Positions 51,752 to 63,954 of a stretch of DNA of 64,000 bases are shown here, one piece after another. This stretch comes from Acidimicrobiales bacterium (lineage in GTDB: Bacteria; Actinomycetota; Acidimicrobiia; Acidimicrobiales; SKKL01). The notes beneath the pieces are model-generated. The model searched no databases and was not told the DNA's origin. It saw nothing but the letters and a program-made list of their open reading frames with translations. The DNA lies in contig JAXHLR010000010.1 of NCBI GenBank assembly GCA_034521975.1, positions 186,001-250,000 of the forward strand, in the 5' to 3' direction. Within the stretch, counting starts at the first letter, position 1, and every line of letters begins with the position of its first letter. The position numbers were made by a program, and so were the translations under genes.

Positions 51752-53818
51752 GTGACATCCGACATCGCCCTTCCTGACGACCCCCGCGCCCGCCTCGGTC
51801 ACCAGCTCGAGGAGCTGGCCACCAACTTCCGGTGGGTGTGGGACGTGCCGACCCAACGGCTCTTCGCCCGGATCGCAACGGATGGGTGGGAGGCCGGGCA
51901 TCGCGCCCCGGTCCAGCTGCTCGACGAGCTCGACGCCGACCAGTGGAGCGATCTGGTCGCCGACCCGACCTTCGTCGCCGACGCGGAGCACGTCCACGCC
52001 GACCTGATGGCCTATGTGAAGTCGAGCCGCCCCTACCGGGCCCCGCAGGTCGCGTACTTCTCGCCGGAGTACGGCATCGCCGAGAGCCTGCCGCAGTACT
52101 CGGGTGGTCTCGGTGTCCTCGCCGGCGATCACCTGAAGGCCACGAGCGATCTCGACCTCCCCCTCGTCGGCGTCGGGCTCTTCTACCGCCAGGGCTTCTT
52201 CCGCCAGGAGCTGGTCGCGGGATCGGGCCAGGTCGAGCGCTACCACGACCTGACCGGCGAGTCGATCGGGCTCCGGCTGGTCCCGGGAGCGGCGGCCACG
52301 GTCCACGTTGGTGACGAGCGCGTCGCGGTGCAGGTGTGGCGGGCCGACGTCGGTCGTGTCCCCCTGTTCCTGCTCGATACCCACGTCGACGGCAACTCCG
52401 AGCGGTCCAAGCACATCACCGACCGTCTCTACGGTGGCGATCAGGAGCACCGGGTCCGCCAAGAGATGATCCTCGGGATCGGCGGGGTGCGTGTCCTGCG
52501 GTCGATGGGCATGGCGCCGAGGGTGTACCACCTCAACGAGGGCCACGCCGGGTTCCTGGCCCTCGAACGCATCCGGGCCCACATGGTCTCCACCGGCGTC
52601 GACCTGAACACTGCCGTCGAAGCGATCCGCAAGGGCCTGGTGTTCACCACCCACACCCCCGTCCCTGCGGGGATCGACCGGTTCCCCCGCGAGCTCATCG
52701 AGACCTATCTGGGCGGGTGGTGCGAAGCGCTCGATGTCCCCATCGACGAGCTGATGGGGCTCGGCCACTTCTCGCCCGACGCTTCCGACCTGTTCAACAT
52801 GGCCGCCTTCTGCCTCCGTGTCTCCGACCACGCGAACGGGGTGTCGAGGCTCCACGGAGGGGTCAGTCGGGCCATGTTCCAGCCGGTCTGGCCCGACCAC
52901 CACGCGCGCGAGGTGCCGATCACCTCGGTCACCAACGGGGTGCACGCCCGCACCTGGACCTCGCCCGAGGTGCAGTCGATCTTCGACCGGGTCGTGGGGG
53001 TCGATTGGCCGGAGGCAGCCGCCGAGCAGTGGGCCGCGGTGTCCTCGCTCGGCGACGACGAGATCCGCTCGGCCCGCAACATCGGTCGGGCCCGCCTGGT
53101 CGACTACGTGCGAGAGCGACTCGAGGACAGGGGCCAGCGTGATGCCGCCGCCGCGCTCGACCCCGAGGCGCTCACCATCGGGTTCGCCCGACGGTTCGCC
53201 ACCTACAAGCGGGCCACCCTGCTGCTGTCCGATCGCTCCCGGCTCGAACGCCTCCTCGGAGATCCCGAGCGCAAGGTGCAGTTCGTGTTCGCCGGCAAGG
53301 CTCACCCCGCCGACGAACCAGGCAAGGCGCTGCTGCGCCAGGTGCTCGACGCCTCGCTCGATCCCGCCTTCGGCGGCCGGTTCGTGTTCCTCGACGACTA
53401 CGACATCGGGGTCGCCCGTGCGCTCTACCACGGCAGCGACGTGTGGTTGAACAACCCGGTCCGGCCCCAGGAGGCTTGCGGCACCTCCGGCGAGAAGGCG
53501 GCGCTGAACGGCGCGCTCAACTTCTCGGTGCTCGACGGGTGGTGGGACGAGATGTACGACGGCGGCAACGGGTGGGCGATCCCCAGCTTCGAGGAGTTCG
53601 CCGATCGCAGCACCCGCGATGCCGCCGAGGTCGAGGTGCTCTACGACGTGCTCGAGCGCGAGATCGTTCCCCTGTTCTTCGCCGACGGCCAACCGATGTC
53701 GCACCGCTGGCTCGACCGCGTCCGACACACCTGGGCGTCGCTCGGGCCACAGGTCGGCGCCTCTCGCATGGTGCGCGACTACCAGGAGCTGCTGTACCGC
53801 CTGGCCAGCGACCGCTGA
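51752..53818 (+). CDS. glgP: Alpha-glucan (glycogen) phosphorylase, short form
   Basis: A 688-residue GT35 enzyme that releases glucose-1-phosphate from glucan ends using inorganic phosphate. The PLP lysine is K582 in [55 protein letters not shown] and [11 protein letters not shown] are family motifs. At 688 residues it belongs to the shorter TIGR02094-like group, lacking the regulatory N- and C-terminal parts of animal or E. coli enzymes (about 800-850). It feeds glucose-1-phosphate to GlgC and GlgM as well as to glycolysis. aroC follows after 28 bases. Confidence 0.94.
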   Translation: MTSDIALPDDPRARLGHQLEELATNFRWVWDVPTQRLFARIATDGWEAGHRAPVQLLDELDADQWSDLVADPTFVADAEHVHADLMAYVKSSRPYRAPQVAYFSPEYGIAESLPQYSGGLGVLAGDHLKATSDLDLPLVGVGLFYRQGFFRQELVAGSGQVERYHDLTGESIGLRLVPGAAATVHVGDERVAVQVWRADVGRVPLFLLDTHVDGNSERSKHITDRLYGGDQEHRVRQEMILGIGGVRVLRSMGMAPRVYHLNEGHAGFLALERIRAHMVSTGVDLNTAVEAIRKGLVFTTHTPVPAGIDRFPRELIETYLGGWCEALDVPIDELMGLGHFSPDASDLFNMAAFCLRVSDHANGVSRLHGGVSRAMFQPVWPDHHAREVPITSVTNGVHARTWTSPEVQSIFDRVVGVDWPEAAAEQWAAVSSLGDDEIRSARNIGRARLVDYVRERLEDRGQRDAAAALDPEALTIGFARRFATYKRATLLLSDRSRLERLLGDPERKVQFVFAGKAHPADEPGKALLRQVLDASLDPAFGGRFVFLDDYDIGVARALYHGSDVWLNNPVRPQEACGTSGEKAALNGALNFSVLDGWWDEMYDGGNGWAIPSFEEFADRSTRDAAEVEVLYDVLEREIVPLFFADGQPMSHRWLDRVRHTWASLGPQVGASRMVRDYQELLYRLASDR

Positions 53819-53832
53819 CCCGCCGCTGCCGG

Positions 53833-53838
53833 TAGGCT
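53833..53838 (+). promoter_or_regulatory. Leaderless-type -10 box of aroC
   Basis: TAGGCT lies 8 bases before GTG 53847 in the 28-base gap after glgP. Confidence 0.45.
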
Positions 53839-53846
53839 CGCCGCCT

Positions 53847-54947
53847 GTGAGCAGCACGTTCGGGCACATCTTCCGGTCCACCACCTTCGGCGAGTCGCAC
53901 GGGGGCGGGGTGGGCGTCGTGGTCGACGGCTGCCCGCCGCGGCTGCCCATCACCGTCGAGGAGATCCAGGCCGACCTCGACCGCCGGCGCCCGGGACAGA
54001 GCCGCTTGGTCACCCAGCGTCAGGAGGCCGACCGGGTCGAGATCCTCTCGGGCGTCTTCGACGGGCACACCACCGGCAGCCCCATCGCGCTGCTGGTCCG
54101 CAACACCGACGCTCGATCCGAGGCCTACGAGCACCTCCGCGACCTCTACCGGCCCAGCCACGCCGACTACACCACCGACGCCAAGTACGGCATCCGCAAC
54201 TGGCAGGGCGGGGGCAGGGCCTCGGCCCGTGAGACCATCGGCCGGGTCGCCTCGGGCGCCATCGCCCGCACGCTGTTGCGGCAGGTGGCGGGGGTGGAGA
54301 TCCTGGGTTGGGTCGCGTCGGTGCACGACATCGATGCCGACGTCGACACGGCGGCGGTCACCCTCGACCAGGTCGAGGCGACCCCGACCCGCTGTCCCGA
54401 TCCCGCGGCCGCGGCCCGCATCGAGACCGCCATCGACACCGCCCGCCGGGCAGGAGATTCCCTCGGTGGCACCGTCACCTGCGTGGCTCGCGACGTGCCC
54501 CCAGGGCTCGGCGACCCGGTGTTCGACAAGCTCGACGCCACCCTCGGTGGGGCCATGCTGTCGCTCCCCGCGGCCAAGGGAGTCGAGATCGGCAGCGGGT
54601 TCGCCGGCACCCGCCTCACCGGCCTCACCCACAACGATCCCTTCGAGCCGGGCCCCGACGGTCGGCCCCGCACCACCACGAACCGCTCCGGCGGCATCCA
54701 GGGCGGCATCTCCAACGGCGAGGAGGTCGTGGTGCGGGTGGCGTTCAAGCCCACCGCCACCATCTCCAGCGCCCAGAAGACCGTCACCCGCGACAACGAG
54801 GCCACCGAGCTCGAGGCCAAGGGTCGCCACGACCCCTGCGTGTTGCCGCGGGCGGTGCCGCTGGTCGAGGCGATGGTCGCCCTGGTGCTCGCCGACCACT
54901 GGCTGCGACAGCGGAGCATCGACGTGCTCCCGCCGCTCGACCACTGA
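53847..54947 (+). CDS. aroC: Chorismate synthase
   Basis: A 366-residue enzyme making chorismate from 5-enolpyruvylshikimate-3-phosphate with reduced FMN, the last step of the shikimate pathway. All signatures are present: [35 protein letters not shown] and [15 protein letters not shown], plus [13 protein letters not shown] near the end. Length fits. GTG 53847 begins directly with [16 protein letters not shown] as expected for the family. Confidence 0.96.
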   Translation: MSSTFGHIFRSTTFGESHGGGVGVVVDGCPPRLPITVEEIQADLDRRRPGQSRLVTQRQEADRVEILSGVFDGHTTGSPIALLVRNTDARSEAYEHLRDLYRPSHADYTTDAKYGIRNWQGGGRASARETIGRVASGAIARTLLRQVAGVEILGWVASVHDIDADVDTAAVTLDQVEATPTRCPDPAAAARIETAIDTARRAGDSLGGTVTCVARDVPPGLGDPVFDKLDATLGGAMLSLPAAKGVEIGSGFAGTRLTGLTHNDPFEPGPDGRPRTTTNRSGGIQGGISNGEEVVVRVAFKPTATISSAQKTVTRDNEATELEAKGRHDPCVLPRAVPLVEAMVALVLADHWLRQRSIDVLPPLDH

Positions 54948-55068
54948 TCCACCCCATTCGTCCCCTGCTCCCGAGTCTGGTCACCTTCATGTGTCACATG
55001 GACCAGTCAGGGTGACCAGAACGGAGCTGCCACCCATCCCGGTCGGCCGGATCCGCAGGGCCCGGCGG

Positions 55069-55074
55069 TAGGTT
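55069..55074 (+). promoter_or_regulatory. Leaderless-type -10 box of the broken methyltransferase gene
   Basis: TAGGTT lies 6 bases before ATG 55081, so the promoter appears intact although the gene is not. Confidence 0.45.
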
Positions 55075-55080
55075 GCGGCC

Positions 55081-55621
55081 ATGGCTGACGAACCCGCTCC
55101 CAAGCAGCTCGGGATCGGCACCGAGCTCCAGCAGTACCTGGTCGACCACGGCACGCCGCCCGACGAGCTGTTGCAGGAGCTCATCGACACCACCAGGGAG
55201 CGGTTCGGTCGCGTCGCCGGCATGCAGATCGATCCGGTGCAGGGCGCGTTCAGGGAGATGCTCGTCCGGCTGACCCGCCCCGCCTTCGTGGTCGAGGTCG
55301 GCACCTTCACCGGCTACTCCTCCATCTGCCTCGCCCGTGGCCTGCCCGAGCGCGCCCGGCTCCTGTGCTGCGACGTCAGCGACGAGTTCACCTCGGTGGC
55401 CCGCGAGTTCTGGCGGCACGACGGCATCGACGACCGCATCGAGCTGCGGCTCGGCCCTGCCGTGGAGACCCTGGCGGCGCTGCCCGACGACCCGCCGGTC
55501 GGCCGCCGACGACGACACCGAGGCGATCCGGGCGTTCAACGACGCGCTGGCGGTCGACGACCGGATCGAGGTCGTGATGCTCCCCCTCGGCGACGGCCTG
55601 ACCATGGCCCGCAAGCGCTGA
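55081..55621 (+). pseudogene. Class I SAM O-methyltransferase gene with internal deletion
   Basis: The first 140 codons encode the N-terminal half of a CCoAOMT-like methyltransferase, including the SAM-binding loop VVEVGTFTGYSSICLARGLP and CCDVS. At about 55497-55510 similarity jumps: the catalytic core (normally a strand like VFIDADK, the PGG loop and DNVLW) is missing and the last 40 residues (ADDDTEAIRAFNDAL ... PLGDGLTMARKR) continue in another frame to TGA 55621. About 40 codons appear lost with a frame change. Without the metal-binding aspartate region it cannot be active. The original frame runs on to 55740 as unrelated Arg-rich sequence. An assembly fault is possible. Confidence 0.82.
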
Positions 55622-55646
55622 CCCGAGCCGTCGCCTCTCCGGCGGC

Positions 55647-56408
55647 TCAGGTGAGGTTGGCGAACTTCTCCACGTGCTTGGTCTCGCCCGCGAGCAACAA
55701 GATGTCGCCGTCGCGGATGAGGGTGTCCGGGGTGGCATAGGTGAAGGGCTCGCCCTCGGGCTTGATGCACACCACGGTGACCTCGTACTTGGCTCGGAGG
55801 CTGGCCTCCATGAGCGTCTTGCCGAAGGTCTCGGCCGGGGCGAGGGTCTCGACCAGGGCGAACCCGGCGTCGAGCTCGATGTAGTCGATCATGCGGCCGG
55901 TGACCATGTGGGCGACGCGCACCCCCATGTCGTGCTCGGGGAAGACCACGGCATGGGCCCCGACGCGCTTGAGGATCCGACCGTGGGACTCGGTGATGGC
56001 CTTGGCCCAGATGTTGGTGATGTTCAGGTCGGTGAGCGCGGCGGTGGTGAGGATGCTGGCCTCGATGTCGCCACCGATGCAGACCACCGCCGCCTGGAAG
56101 TCGGTGGCGCCGAGCTGGCGCAGCGCGGCGATGTTGGTGGAGTCGGCCTCGACGACGTGGGTGAGGGCGTTGGACAGCTCTTGGACCACCCCGGGGTCGG
56201 TGTCGACACCGAGGACCTCGTAGCCCAGGTGCTCGAGGGTCTGACCGAGGGCGCTCCCGAAGCGGCCGAGGCCGATGACCAGCACCTCGTCCCAGTCGCC
56301 GCTGACGACGGGCACCTCGGGCCGCCACTCGGTGTGGGCGGGTAGGGGGGAGTTCTCATCCAATGAACGGACGCTCCTGTGGGTAGCGGTAGAGGCGGTC
56401 GCGCTCAC
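55647..56408 (-). CDS. TrkA/KtrA-type potassium channel regulatory subunit
   Basis: A 253-residue cytosolic RCK protein that gates a TrkH/KtrB potassium channel in response to nucleotides. An RCK_N Rossmann domain (about 40-165; VIGLGRFGSALGQTLE, VDTDP) is followed by an RCK_C domain (about 180-253). GTG 56408 lies inside the end of the upstream trkH gene; a TTG at 56363 or another start would shorten the variable N-terminus without touching the domains. It closes a three-gene potassium uptake operon and is convergent with the methyltransferase pseudogene. Confidence 0.88.
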   Translation of the reverse strand: MSATASTATHRSVRSLDENSPLPAHTEWRPEVPVVSGDWDEVLVIGLGRFGSALGQTLEHLGYEVLGVDTDPGVVQELSNALTHVVEADSTNIAALRQLGATDFQAAVVCIGGDIEASILTTAALTDLNITNIWAKAITESHGRILKRVGAHAVVFPEHDMGVRVAHMVTGRMIDYIELDAGFALVETLAPAETFGKTLMEASLRAKYEVTVVCIKPEGEPFTYATPDTLIRDGDILLLAGETKHVEKFANLT

Positions 56409-57702
56409 GGAGCACGAGCGCGGTGCCGACGGTCAGGGGACCGAGACGACCGAGGACCATCAACATGATGACGATGAGCTTCCCTTCGGTGTCGAGGTCG
56501 GGCGTGATGCCGGTGGACAACCCGACGATACCCACTGCCGAGGTGGCTTCGAAGAGTGCTTCGGTCAGCTCCCACGGTCCGGTGCCCAGCAGCAGCATCG
56601 TGCCGGCGAGCTGGGCGAGGGCGACCGTGATGGTCACGGCGATGGCCTGGCGCACCAGCGCGCTGGGCATGCGGCGCCCGAAGGCGGTGACGTCTCCGTC
56701 GCCGCGATACTCGGCCCACACCGCCAGCACCAGCAGCGCCAGGGTGGTGACCTTGATCCCGCCGGCGGCGGACACGCTGCCGCCGCCGATGAACATGGAG
56801 ATGATCGTGGCGAGCTGGGTGGACTCGTTGGTGGCCCCGTAGTCGATCGTCGAGAACCCGGCGGTGCGCATCGTGGAGTTGAACCCGCTGGCGAGGACCT
56901 TGTGTCCGGTGTCGAGCCCGCCGAGGGTTGCGGGGTTGGTCCACTCGAACACGAGGAGCACCAGCGCGCCCCCAATCAGGATCAGGCCGGTGGTGGTGAG
57001 GGTGAGCTTGGTGTGCAGGCTCCACCGGCGTGGCCGCTTGGGCGAGGTGCGCAGGTCGTTGAGCACGGGGAACCCGACTGCCCCGGCGACGACGGCGACG
57101 GCGATGATGACGTTGATGAACGGGTCGGTGACGAAGCCCTGGAGGCTGTCGGAGAACAGGGCGAACCCGGCGTTGTTGAACGCCGACACCGCGTGGAACC
57201 CACCCAGCTCGACCGCGGACCACAACGCCTCGCCGTGGCGCAACCAGAACGTGGCGGTGAGGGCGACGAACAGCGCGGCCTCGACGCTGAAGGCGACCAC
57301 CAGCACACCCTTGATGACCCGGCCGATGTCTCCGAGGTCGAGGCTGCCCCCGGTCTCCACCTGGGCCACCCGCCGCCCCCGCAACCCGATCCGTCGCGAC
57401 ACGACGAGTCCCGCGAGCGAGCCCAGGGTGATGATCCCGAGGCCACCGAGCTGGATCAGCACCAAGAGGACCGCGTGGCCGAAGGTGCTCCAGTAGGTGG
57501 GAGTGTCGACCACGACGAGTCCGGTGACGGTGAGCGCCGAGGTGGCGGTGAACAGGGTCTCCAGGAGCGGGGCCCCGCCGTCGTCCACGCTCGAGATCGG
57601 CAGCGACAGCAGCGCGGTGCCCACCACCAGGACGAGGACGAACATGGCGACGAGCAGGCGGGCAGGGGTGGACTGGATGCCGAGGACGCTGTGTCGTGCC
57701 AT
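56356..57702 (-). CDS. TrkH/KtrB potassium uptake channel, copy 1
   Basis: A 448-residue integral membrane protein with four M1-P-M2 repeats. Filter segments are visible in order: SALTVTGLV, SAFNNAGFAL, STMRTAGFST and TSAVGIVGLSTG, each with the glycine that lines the pore. The ATG lies three bases after the stop of the paralogous upstream gene, and its 3' end overlaps the TrkA-like gene, so one mRNA should make all three. It shares the C-terminal sequence LVLRERDRLYR with copy 2. Confidence 0.92.
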   Translation of the reverse strand: MARHSVLGIQSTPARLLVAMFVLVLVVGTALLSLPISSVDDGGAPLLETLFTATSALTVTGLVVVDTPTYWSTFGHAVLLVLIQLGGLGIITLGSLAGLVVSRRIGLRGRRVAQVETGGSLDLGDIGRVIKGVLVVAFSVEAALFVALTATFWLRHGEALWSAVELGGFHAVSAFNNAGFALFSDSLQGFVTDPFINVIIAVAVVAGAVGFPVLNDLRTSPKRPRRWSLHTKLTLTTTGLILIGGALVLLVFEWTNPATLGGLDTGHKVLASGFNSTMRTAGFSTIDYGATNESTQLATIISMFIGGGSVSAAGGIKVTTLALLVLAVWAEYRGDGDVTAFGRRMPSALVRQAIAVTITVALAQLAGTMLLLGTGPWELTEALFEATSAVGIVGLSTGITPDLDTEGKLIVIMLMVLGRLGPLTVGTALVLRERDRLYRYPQERPFIG

Positions 57703-57705
57703 GGG

Positions 57706-59055
57706 TCAGCCGATGATCGGTCGCTCTTCGGGGAACCGGTAGAGCCGGTCGCGCTCGCGCAGCACCAGCGCGGTGCCGAGGGTGAGCGGGCCGACACGGC
57801 CGAGGAACATGAGCGCGACGAGGACCACCTGGGCGGGAGCGGCGAACAGTCCGGTGATGCCGTTGGACAGTCCGACGGTGCCGAACGCGGAGGTGGCTTC
57901 GAACAGCGTCTCGCTGACGGTGAAGTCGCTGAACCCGATGAGCAACAGGTTGCCGGTGAAGAGCGCGGCGAGCCCGATGAGCACCACCGAGACCGCCTGG
58001 CGCTGGGCCACCGCCGGCACCCGGCGCCCGAACCGGCTGACGTCGGGGTCGCCCCGCAGTTCGGCCCACACCATCAACACGATAACCGCGGCGGTGGTGA
58101 CCTTGATCCCGCCGGCGGTGCCGGCCGCGCCGCCGCCGACGAACATCAACAAGATGGTGATGAGATGGGTCGACTCGGTCACCTCGGCGTAGTCGATGGC
58201 GTTGAAGCCGGCGGTGCGGGGCATGACGGCGCTGAAGAAGCCGGCAGACGCCGTCTCGCCGGAGGCCAGGGCGCCGAGGGTGTTCGGGTTCGACCACTCG
58301 AGGATCGACACGGCGATGGTGCCACCGACGAGGAGGACCACGGTCATGCCCACGGTCAACTTGGTGTGTAGCGACCAACGACGCCAGCGCAGTGGTTCAC
58401 GTCGCAGCTCCATCACGACGGGGAACCCCAGCCCGCCGGCGATCACCGCGACCGCGACCACCATCAGGATGATCGGGTCGCCGAGGAACCCGATGAGGCT
58501 GTCGGAGAACAGGGCGAACCCGGCGTTGTTGAACGCGGACACGGCGTGGAACATGCCCAGCCACAGGGCGCGGGGGAGGGCTTCGTCGTAGGTGAGCCAG
58601 AACCGCGCCGAGAGCGCGACGGCGGCGACGACCTCGAAGAGGAGGGTGAACTTGGCGACCCCGACGAGGATGGTCCGTACATCGCCCAGGTCGAGGGTCC
58701 CGGTCTCGACACGGGCCAGCAGTCGCGAGCGCAGGCGCAGCCGGTGGCTGATGAACAGGGCGGCGAAGGAGGCCATGGTCATGATCCCGAACCCACCGAG
58801 CTGGACGAGGAACAGGATCACACCCTGGCCGTACCCGGACCAGTAGGTGGCGGTGTCGACGGTGACCAGCCCGGTGACACACACCGCCGAGGTGGAGGTG
58901 AACACCGCGGTCAGCAGCGGAGGGCGCCCGCCGGCGGCGGTGGCGAACGGAGCCAGCAACAGGATCGTGCCCAGGGTGATCGCGGCGATGAACGCCGCGG
59001 CGACCAACTGTGCCGGATGGTTGATGCGGATCCCGAGGAACCCCGTGCGAGCCAC
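57706..59055 (-). CDS. TrkH/KtrB potassium uptake channel, copy 2
   Basis: A 449-residue paralogue of the following gene, from a tandem duplication. Filter segments: SAVCVTGLV, SAFNNAGFAL, MPRTAGFNA and TSAFGTVGLSNG. The two copies differ throughout but keep the same length and end (ERPIIG against ERPFIG). Two different pore subunits with one regulator allow either separate homodimers of different affinity or a heterodimer. The start is GTG 59055, divergent from glgX copy 2 across a 71-base gap. Confidence 0.92.
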   Translation of the reverse strand: MARTGFLGIRINHPAQLVAAAFIAAITLGTILLLAPFATAAGGRPPLLTAVFTSTSAVCVTGLVTVDTATYWSGYGQGVILFLVQLGGFGIMTMASFAALFISHRLRLRSRLLARVETGTLDLGDVRTILVGVAKFTLLFEVVAAVALSARFWLTYDEALPRALWLGMFHAVSAFNNAGFALFSDSLIGFLGDPIILMVVAVAVIAGGLGFPVVMELRREPLRWRRWSLHTKLTVGMTVVLLVGGTIAVSILEWSNPNTLGALASGETASAGFFSAVMPRTAGFNAIDYAEVTESTHLITILLMFVGGGAAGTAGGIKVTTAAVIVLMVWAELRGDPDVSRFGRRVPAVAQRQAVSVVLIGLAALFTGNLLLIGFSDFTVSETLFEATSAFGTVGLSNGITGLFAAPAQVVLVALMFLGRVGPLTLGTALVLRERDRLYRFPEERPIIG

Positions 59056-59114
59056 TGGGCAATCCTGTCAGACGCGACGTGGGGCATTGGGGTCCATCGC
59101 GGGGTGCGAGCCGG

Positions 59115-59120
59115 TACCGT
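59115..59120 (+). promoter_or_regulatory. Leaderless-type -10 box of glgX copy 2
   Basis: TACCGT lies 6 bases before ATG 59127. Confidence 0.5.
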
Positions 59121-59126
59121 CTGGCC

Positions 59127-61262
<2,136 letters not shown>

Positions 61263-61263
61263 G

Positions 61264-63954
61264 GTGGCGGCGCCACGGGCCACCTACCGGGTGCAGTTGC
61301 GACCCGAGTTCGGGTTCGAGGACGCGGCCGCGGTCGTCGAGTACCTGGCAGCGCTCGGGGTCAGCCACCTGTACGCCTCCCCGTACCTGCAGGCGGCGCC
61401 GGGCAGCACCCACGGCTACGACGTGATCGACCATGCGAAGGTCAACGACGAGCTCGGCGGCGATGCGGGACACCGTCGAATGATCGACGCGCTGGGCCGG
61501 GCCGGGCTCGGCCAGGTCGTCGACCTCGTTCCCAACCACATGGCGATCGGTCCCCGCGGCAATCGGTGGTGGTGGGACGTGTTGGAGAACGGTCGGTCGA
61601 GCCGCTTCGCCGGGCACTTCGACGTCGACTGGGATCCTCCGGGCGAGTCGATGCGCAACCGGGTGCTGATGCCGATCCTCGGCGACCACTACGGCCGGGC
61701 CCTCGAACGGGGTGAGATCACGGTGGGGTGGAGCCCCGAGGGGCGCTTCGTGGTCAGCTACTACGACCACGTGCTGCCCTCGGCCCCTCGATCGCTCGAT
61801 TCGGTCCTGCTGGGAGCGGCCGAGCGGTGCGACTCGTCCGGGGCCGACCATCTGGCCTTCATCGGCAGCTCGCTGGCCCGCCTTCCCTCCCTCAGTCGCG
61901 ATCCGGGCGCCGATGTCGTGACCCGGCACCGCGACAAGGAGGTGCTGTACCAGCAGCTCGCTCGCCTGGCCGGCGACGACCCGACGGTGGTCGAGGCGGT
62001 ACGGGACGAGATCCGGGCGCTCAACGCCGACGTCGACGCGCTCGACCGGTTCCTCGATCGCCAGAACTACCGTCTCGCCTACTGGCGCACCGCTGACGAC
62101 GAGCTCGGGTACCGGCGGTTCTTCGACATCAACACCCTGGTCGGGCTCCGGGTCGAAGACGCCGAGGTGTTCGCCGACACCCACCGACTGGTGCTCGGCT
62201 GGCTCGCGGCGGACGAGGTCGACGGGTTGCGCATCGATCACCCCGACGGTCTGCGCGACCCACAGGCGTACTTCGAGCTGTTGCGGGCGGCCGCTCCCGG
62301 TACCTGGATCGTCGTCGAGAAGATCCTCGAGCCGGGGGAGTCGCTGCCGCGAACCTGGCCGGTCGACGGCACGACCGGCTACGACTTCTGCCACCTGGTC
62401 ACACGGCTGTTGCACGACCCCCGTGGCGAGGAGCCCATCCGGACGCTCTACGACGAGGTCACCGGCGACTCCACCCCGTTTCCGGAGGTGGTCCGCGCCG
62501 CCAAGGACGTCATCCTCCAGGGCTCGCTCGCCTCCGACGTCGCCCGGGTCACCGACCGCTTCGTTGCGGTGGGCCAACAGCATCGACGCTGGCGGGACTT
62601 CACCCGGCGGGAGCTGCGCGACGCCCTGGTCGAGGTCGCCACCTCGTTCCCGGTCTACCGCACCTATGTCGGACCCGACGCCGTGCTCTCCGGCCCCGAC
62701 TCGGAGGTGATCGATGCGGCCATCGCCGACGCCCTCGCCCACCGGCCCGACCTCGACCCCGAGCTGTTCGAGATCCTGGGGGCGATCCTGCGGGGTGAGC
62801 TCGACCCGGGCCCAGGTCCGGCCACCGAGCTGCGGTTGCGGTTCCAGCAGCTCACCGGCCCGGTCATGGCCAAGGGTGTCGAGGACACCGCCTTCTACGA
62901 CCACGTCCCACTGGGGTCGCTGAACGAGGTCGGCTCCGATCCGGCCACCTTCGCCATCGACCCGGGGTCCTTTCACGATGCCATGGCCGAGGCGGTCGCC
63001 GACCGACCGGCTTCGATGCTCGCCCTGTCCACCCACGACACCAAGCGCTCCGAGGACGTCCGGGCCCGGTTGGCCCTGCTGTCGGAGATCCCGGGCGCGT
63101 GGAGCGAGGCGGTCCATCGGTGGCGCGACCTGGTCGATCGGCACCGGGCGGTGGGCGACGGCGTCGACGGGTGGCCCGACCCCCGCATGGAGCACCTGCT
63201 GTTCCAGACCCTCGTCGGAGCGCACCCGTTGCCGGCGAGCCGGGCGAGCGAGTACCTGGCCAAGGCCGTGCGCGAAGCCAAGCGCAACACATCGTGGACC
63301 GAACCGAACGCCGGCTACGACGAGGCGGTCGACGTGTTCGTGGCGGCGGTGTGCGACGACCCCGCCTTTCGGGCCGACCTCGACGCGTTCGTCGAGCCGC
63401 TGCTGGTGCCGGGCTGGACGAACGCGCTGGCCCAGAAGCTGGTGCAGCTCACCGCTCCCGGGGTCCCCGACATCTATCAGGGCACCGAGCTGTGGGACCT
63501 CAGCCTGGTCGACCCCGACAACCGCCGTCCGGTCGACTTCGCACACCGCCGCTCGATGCTCGCCGAGCTGGATTCGCTCCCCGTCGAAGAGGTCTGGCGC
63601 CGGGTGGCGACCGGTCTGCCCAAGCTGTTGGTGGTCGCCCGCACCCTCGCGCTGCGCCGCGCCCATCCCGGCTGGTTCGCCGACGGAGGGTACGAGCCGT
63701 TGTCCGCCGCGGGCGCGGCCGCCGCCCACCTCGTGGCCTACCGCCGGGGAGATCGGGCGATCACCGTGGTGCCGCGGCTCCCCGTCGGTCTCGTCGCCGG
63801 TGGCGGCTGGCGCGACACCGTGCTGCAGCTGCCCGCCGGTGCGTGGCACGATGCCTTCGCGGGAGCCGAGTGGGAGGGCGGCGACGTGCCGGTGACGGCA
63901 CTGTTGGAGCGGTTTCCGGTCGCCTTGTTGTACGAGGGGGAGGAGCAGCGTTGA
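61264..63954 (+). CDS. treY: Maltooligosyltrehalose synthase
   Basis: An 896-residue GH13_26 enzyme that converts the reducing-end alpha-1,4 bond of maltooligosaccharides to the alpha,alpha-1,1 bond of maltooligosyltrehalose. The N-terminus ATYRVQLRPEFGFEDAAAVV and HLYASPYLQAAPGSTHGYDV are characteristic; the nucleophile is D325 (GLRIDHPDGL) and the acid/base E352 (IVVEKILEPGE), with STHDTKRSEDVRAR further on. GTG 61264 starts one base after the glgX stop; GTG 61249 is an alternative that would overlap it. Its TGA overlaps the treZ TTG. Confidence 0.94.
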   Translation: MAAPRATYRVQLRPEFGFEDAAAVVEYLAALGVSHLYASPYLQAAPGSTHGYDVIDHAKVNDELGGDAGHRRMIDALGRAGLGQVVDLVPNHMAIGPRGNRWWWDVLENGRSSRFAGHFDVDWDPPGESMRNRVLMPILGDHYGRALERGEITVGWSPEGRFVVSYYDHVLPSAPRSLDSVLLGAAERCDSSGADHLAFIGSSLARLPSLSRDPGADVVTRHRDKEVLYQQLARLAGDDPTVVEAVRDEIRALNADVDALDRFLDRQNYRLAYWRTADDELGYRRFFDINTLVGLRVEDAEVFADTHRLVLGWLAADEVDGLRIDHPDGLRDPQAYFELLRAAAPGTWIVVEKILEPGESLPRTWPVDGTTGYDFCHLVTRLLHDPRGEEPIRTLYDEVTGDSTPFPEVVRAAKDVILQGSLASDVARVTDRFVAVGQQHRRWRDFTRRELRDALVEVATSFPVYRTYVGPDAVLSGPDSEVIDAAIADALAHRPDLDPELFEILGAILRGELDPGPGPATELRLRFQQLTGPVMAKGVEDTAFYDHVPLGSLNEVGSDPATFAIDPGSFHDAMAEAVADRPASMLALSTHDTKRSEDVRARLALLSEIPGAWSEAVHRWRDLVDRHRAVGDGVDGWPDPRMEHLLFQTLVGAHPLPASRASEYLAKAVREAKRNTSWTEPNAGYDEAVDVFVAAVCDDPAFRADLDAFVEPLLVPGWTNALAQKLVQLTAPGVPDIYQGTELWDLSLVDPDNRRPVDFAHRRSMLAELDSLPVEEVWRRVATGLPKLLVVARTLALRRAHPGWFADGGYEPLSAAGAAAAHLVAYRRGDRAITVVPRLPVGLVAGGGWRDTVLQLPAGAWHDAFAGAEWEGGDVPVTALLERFPVALLYEGEEQR

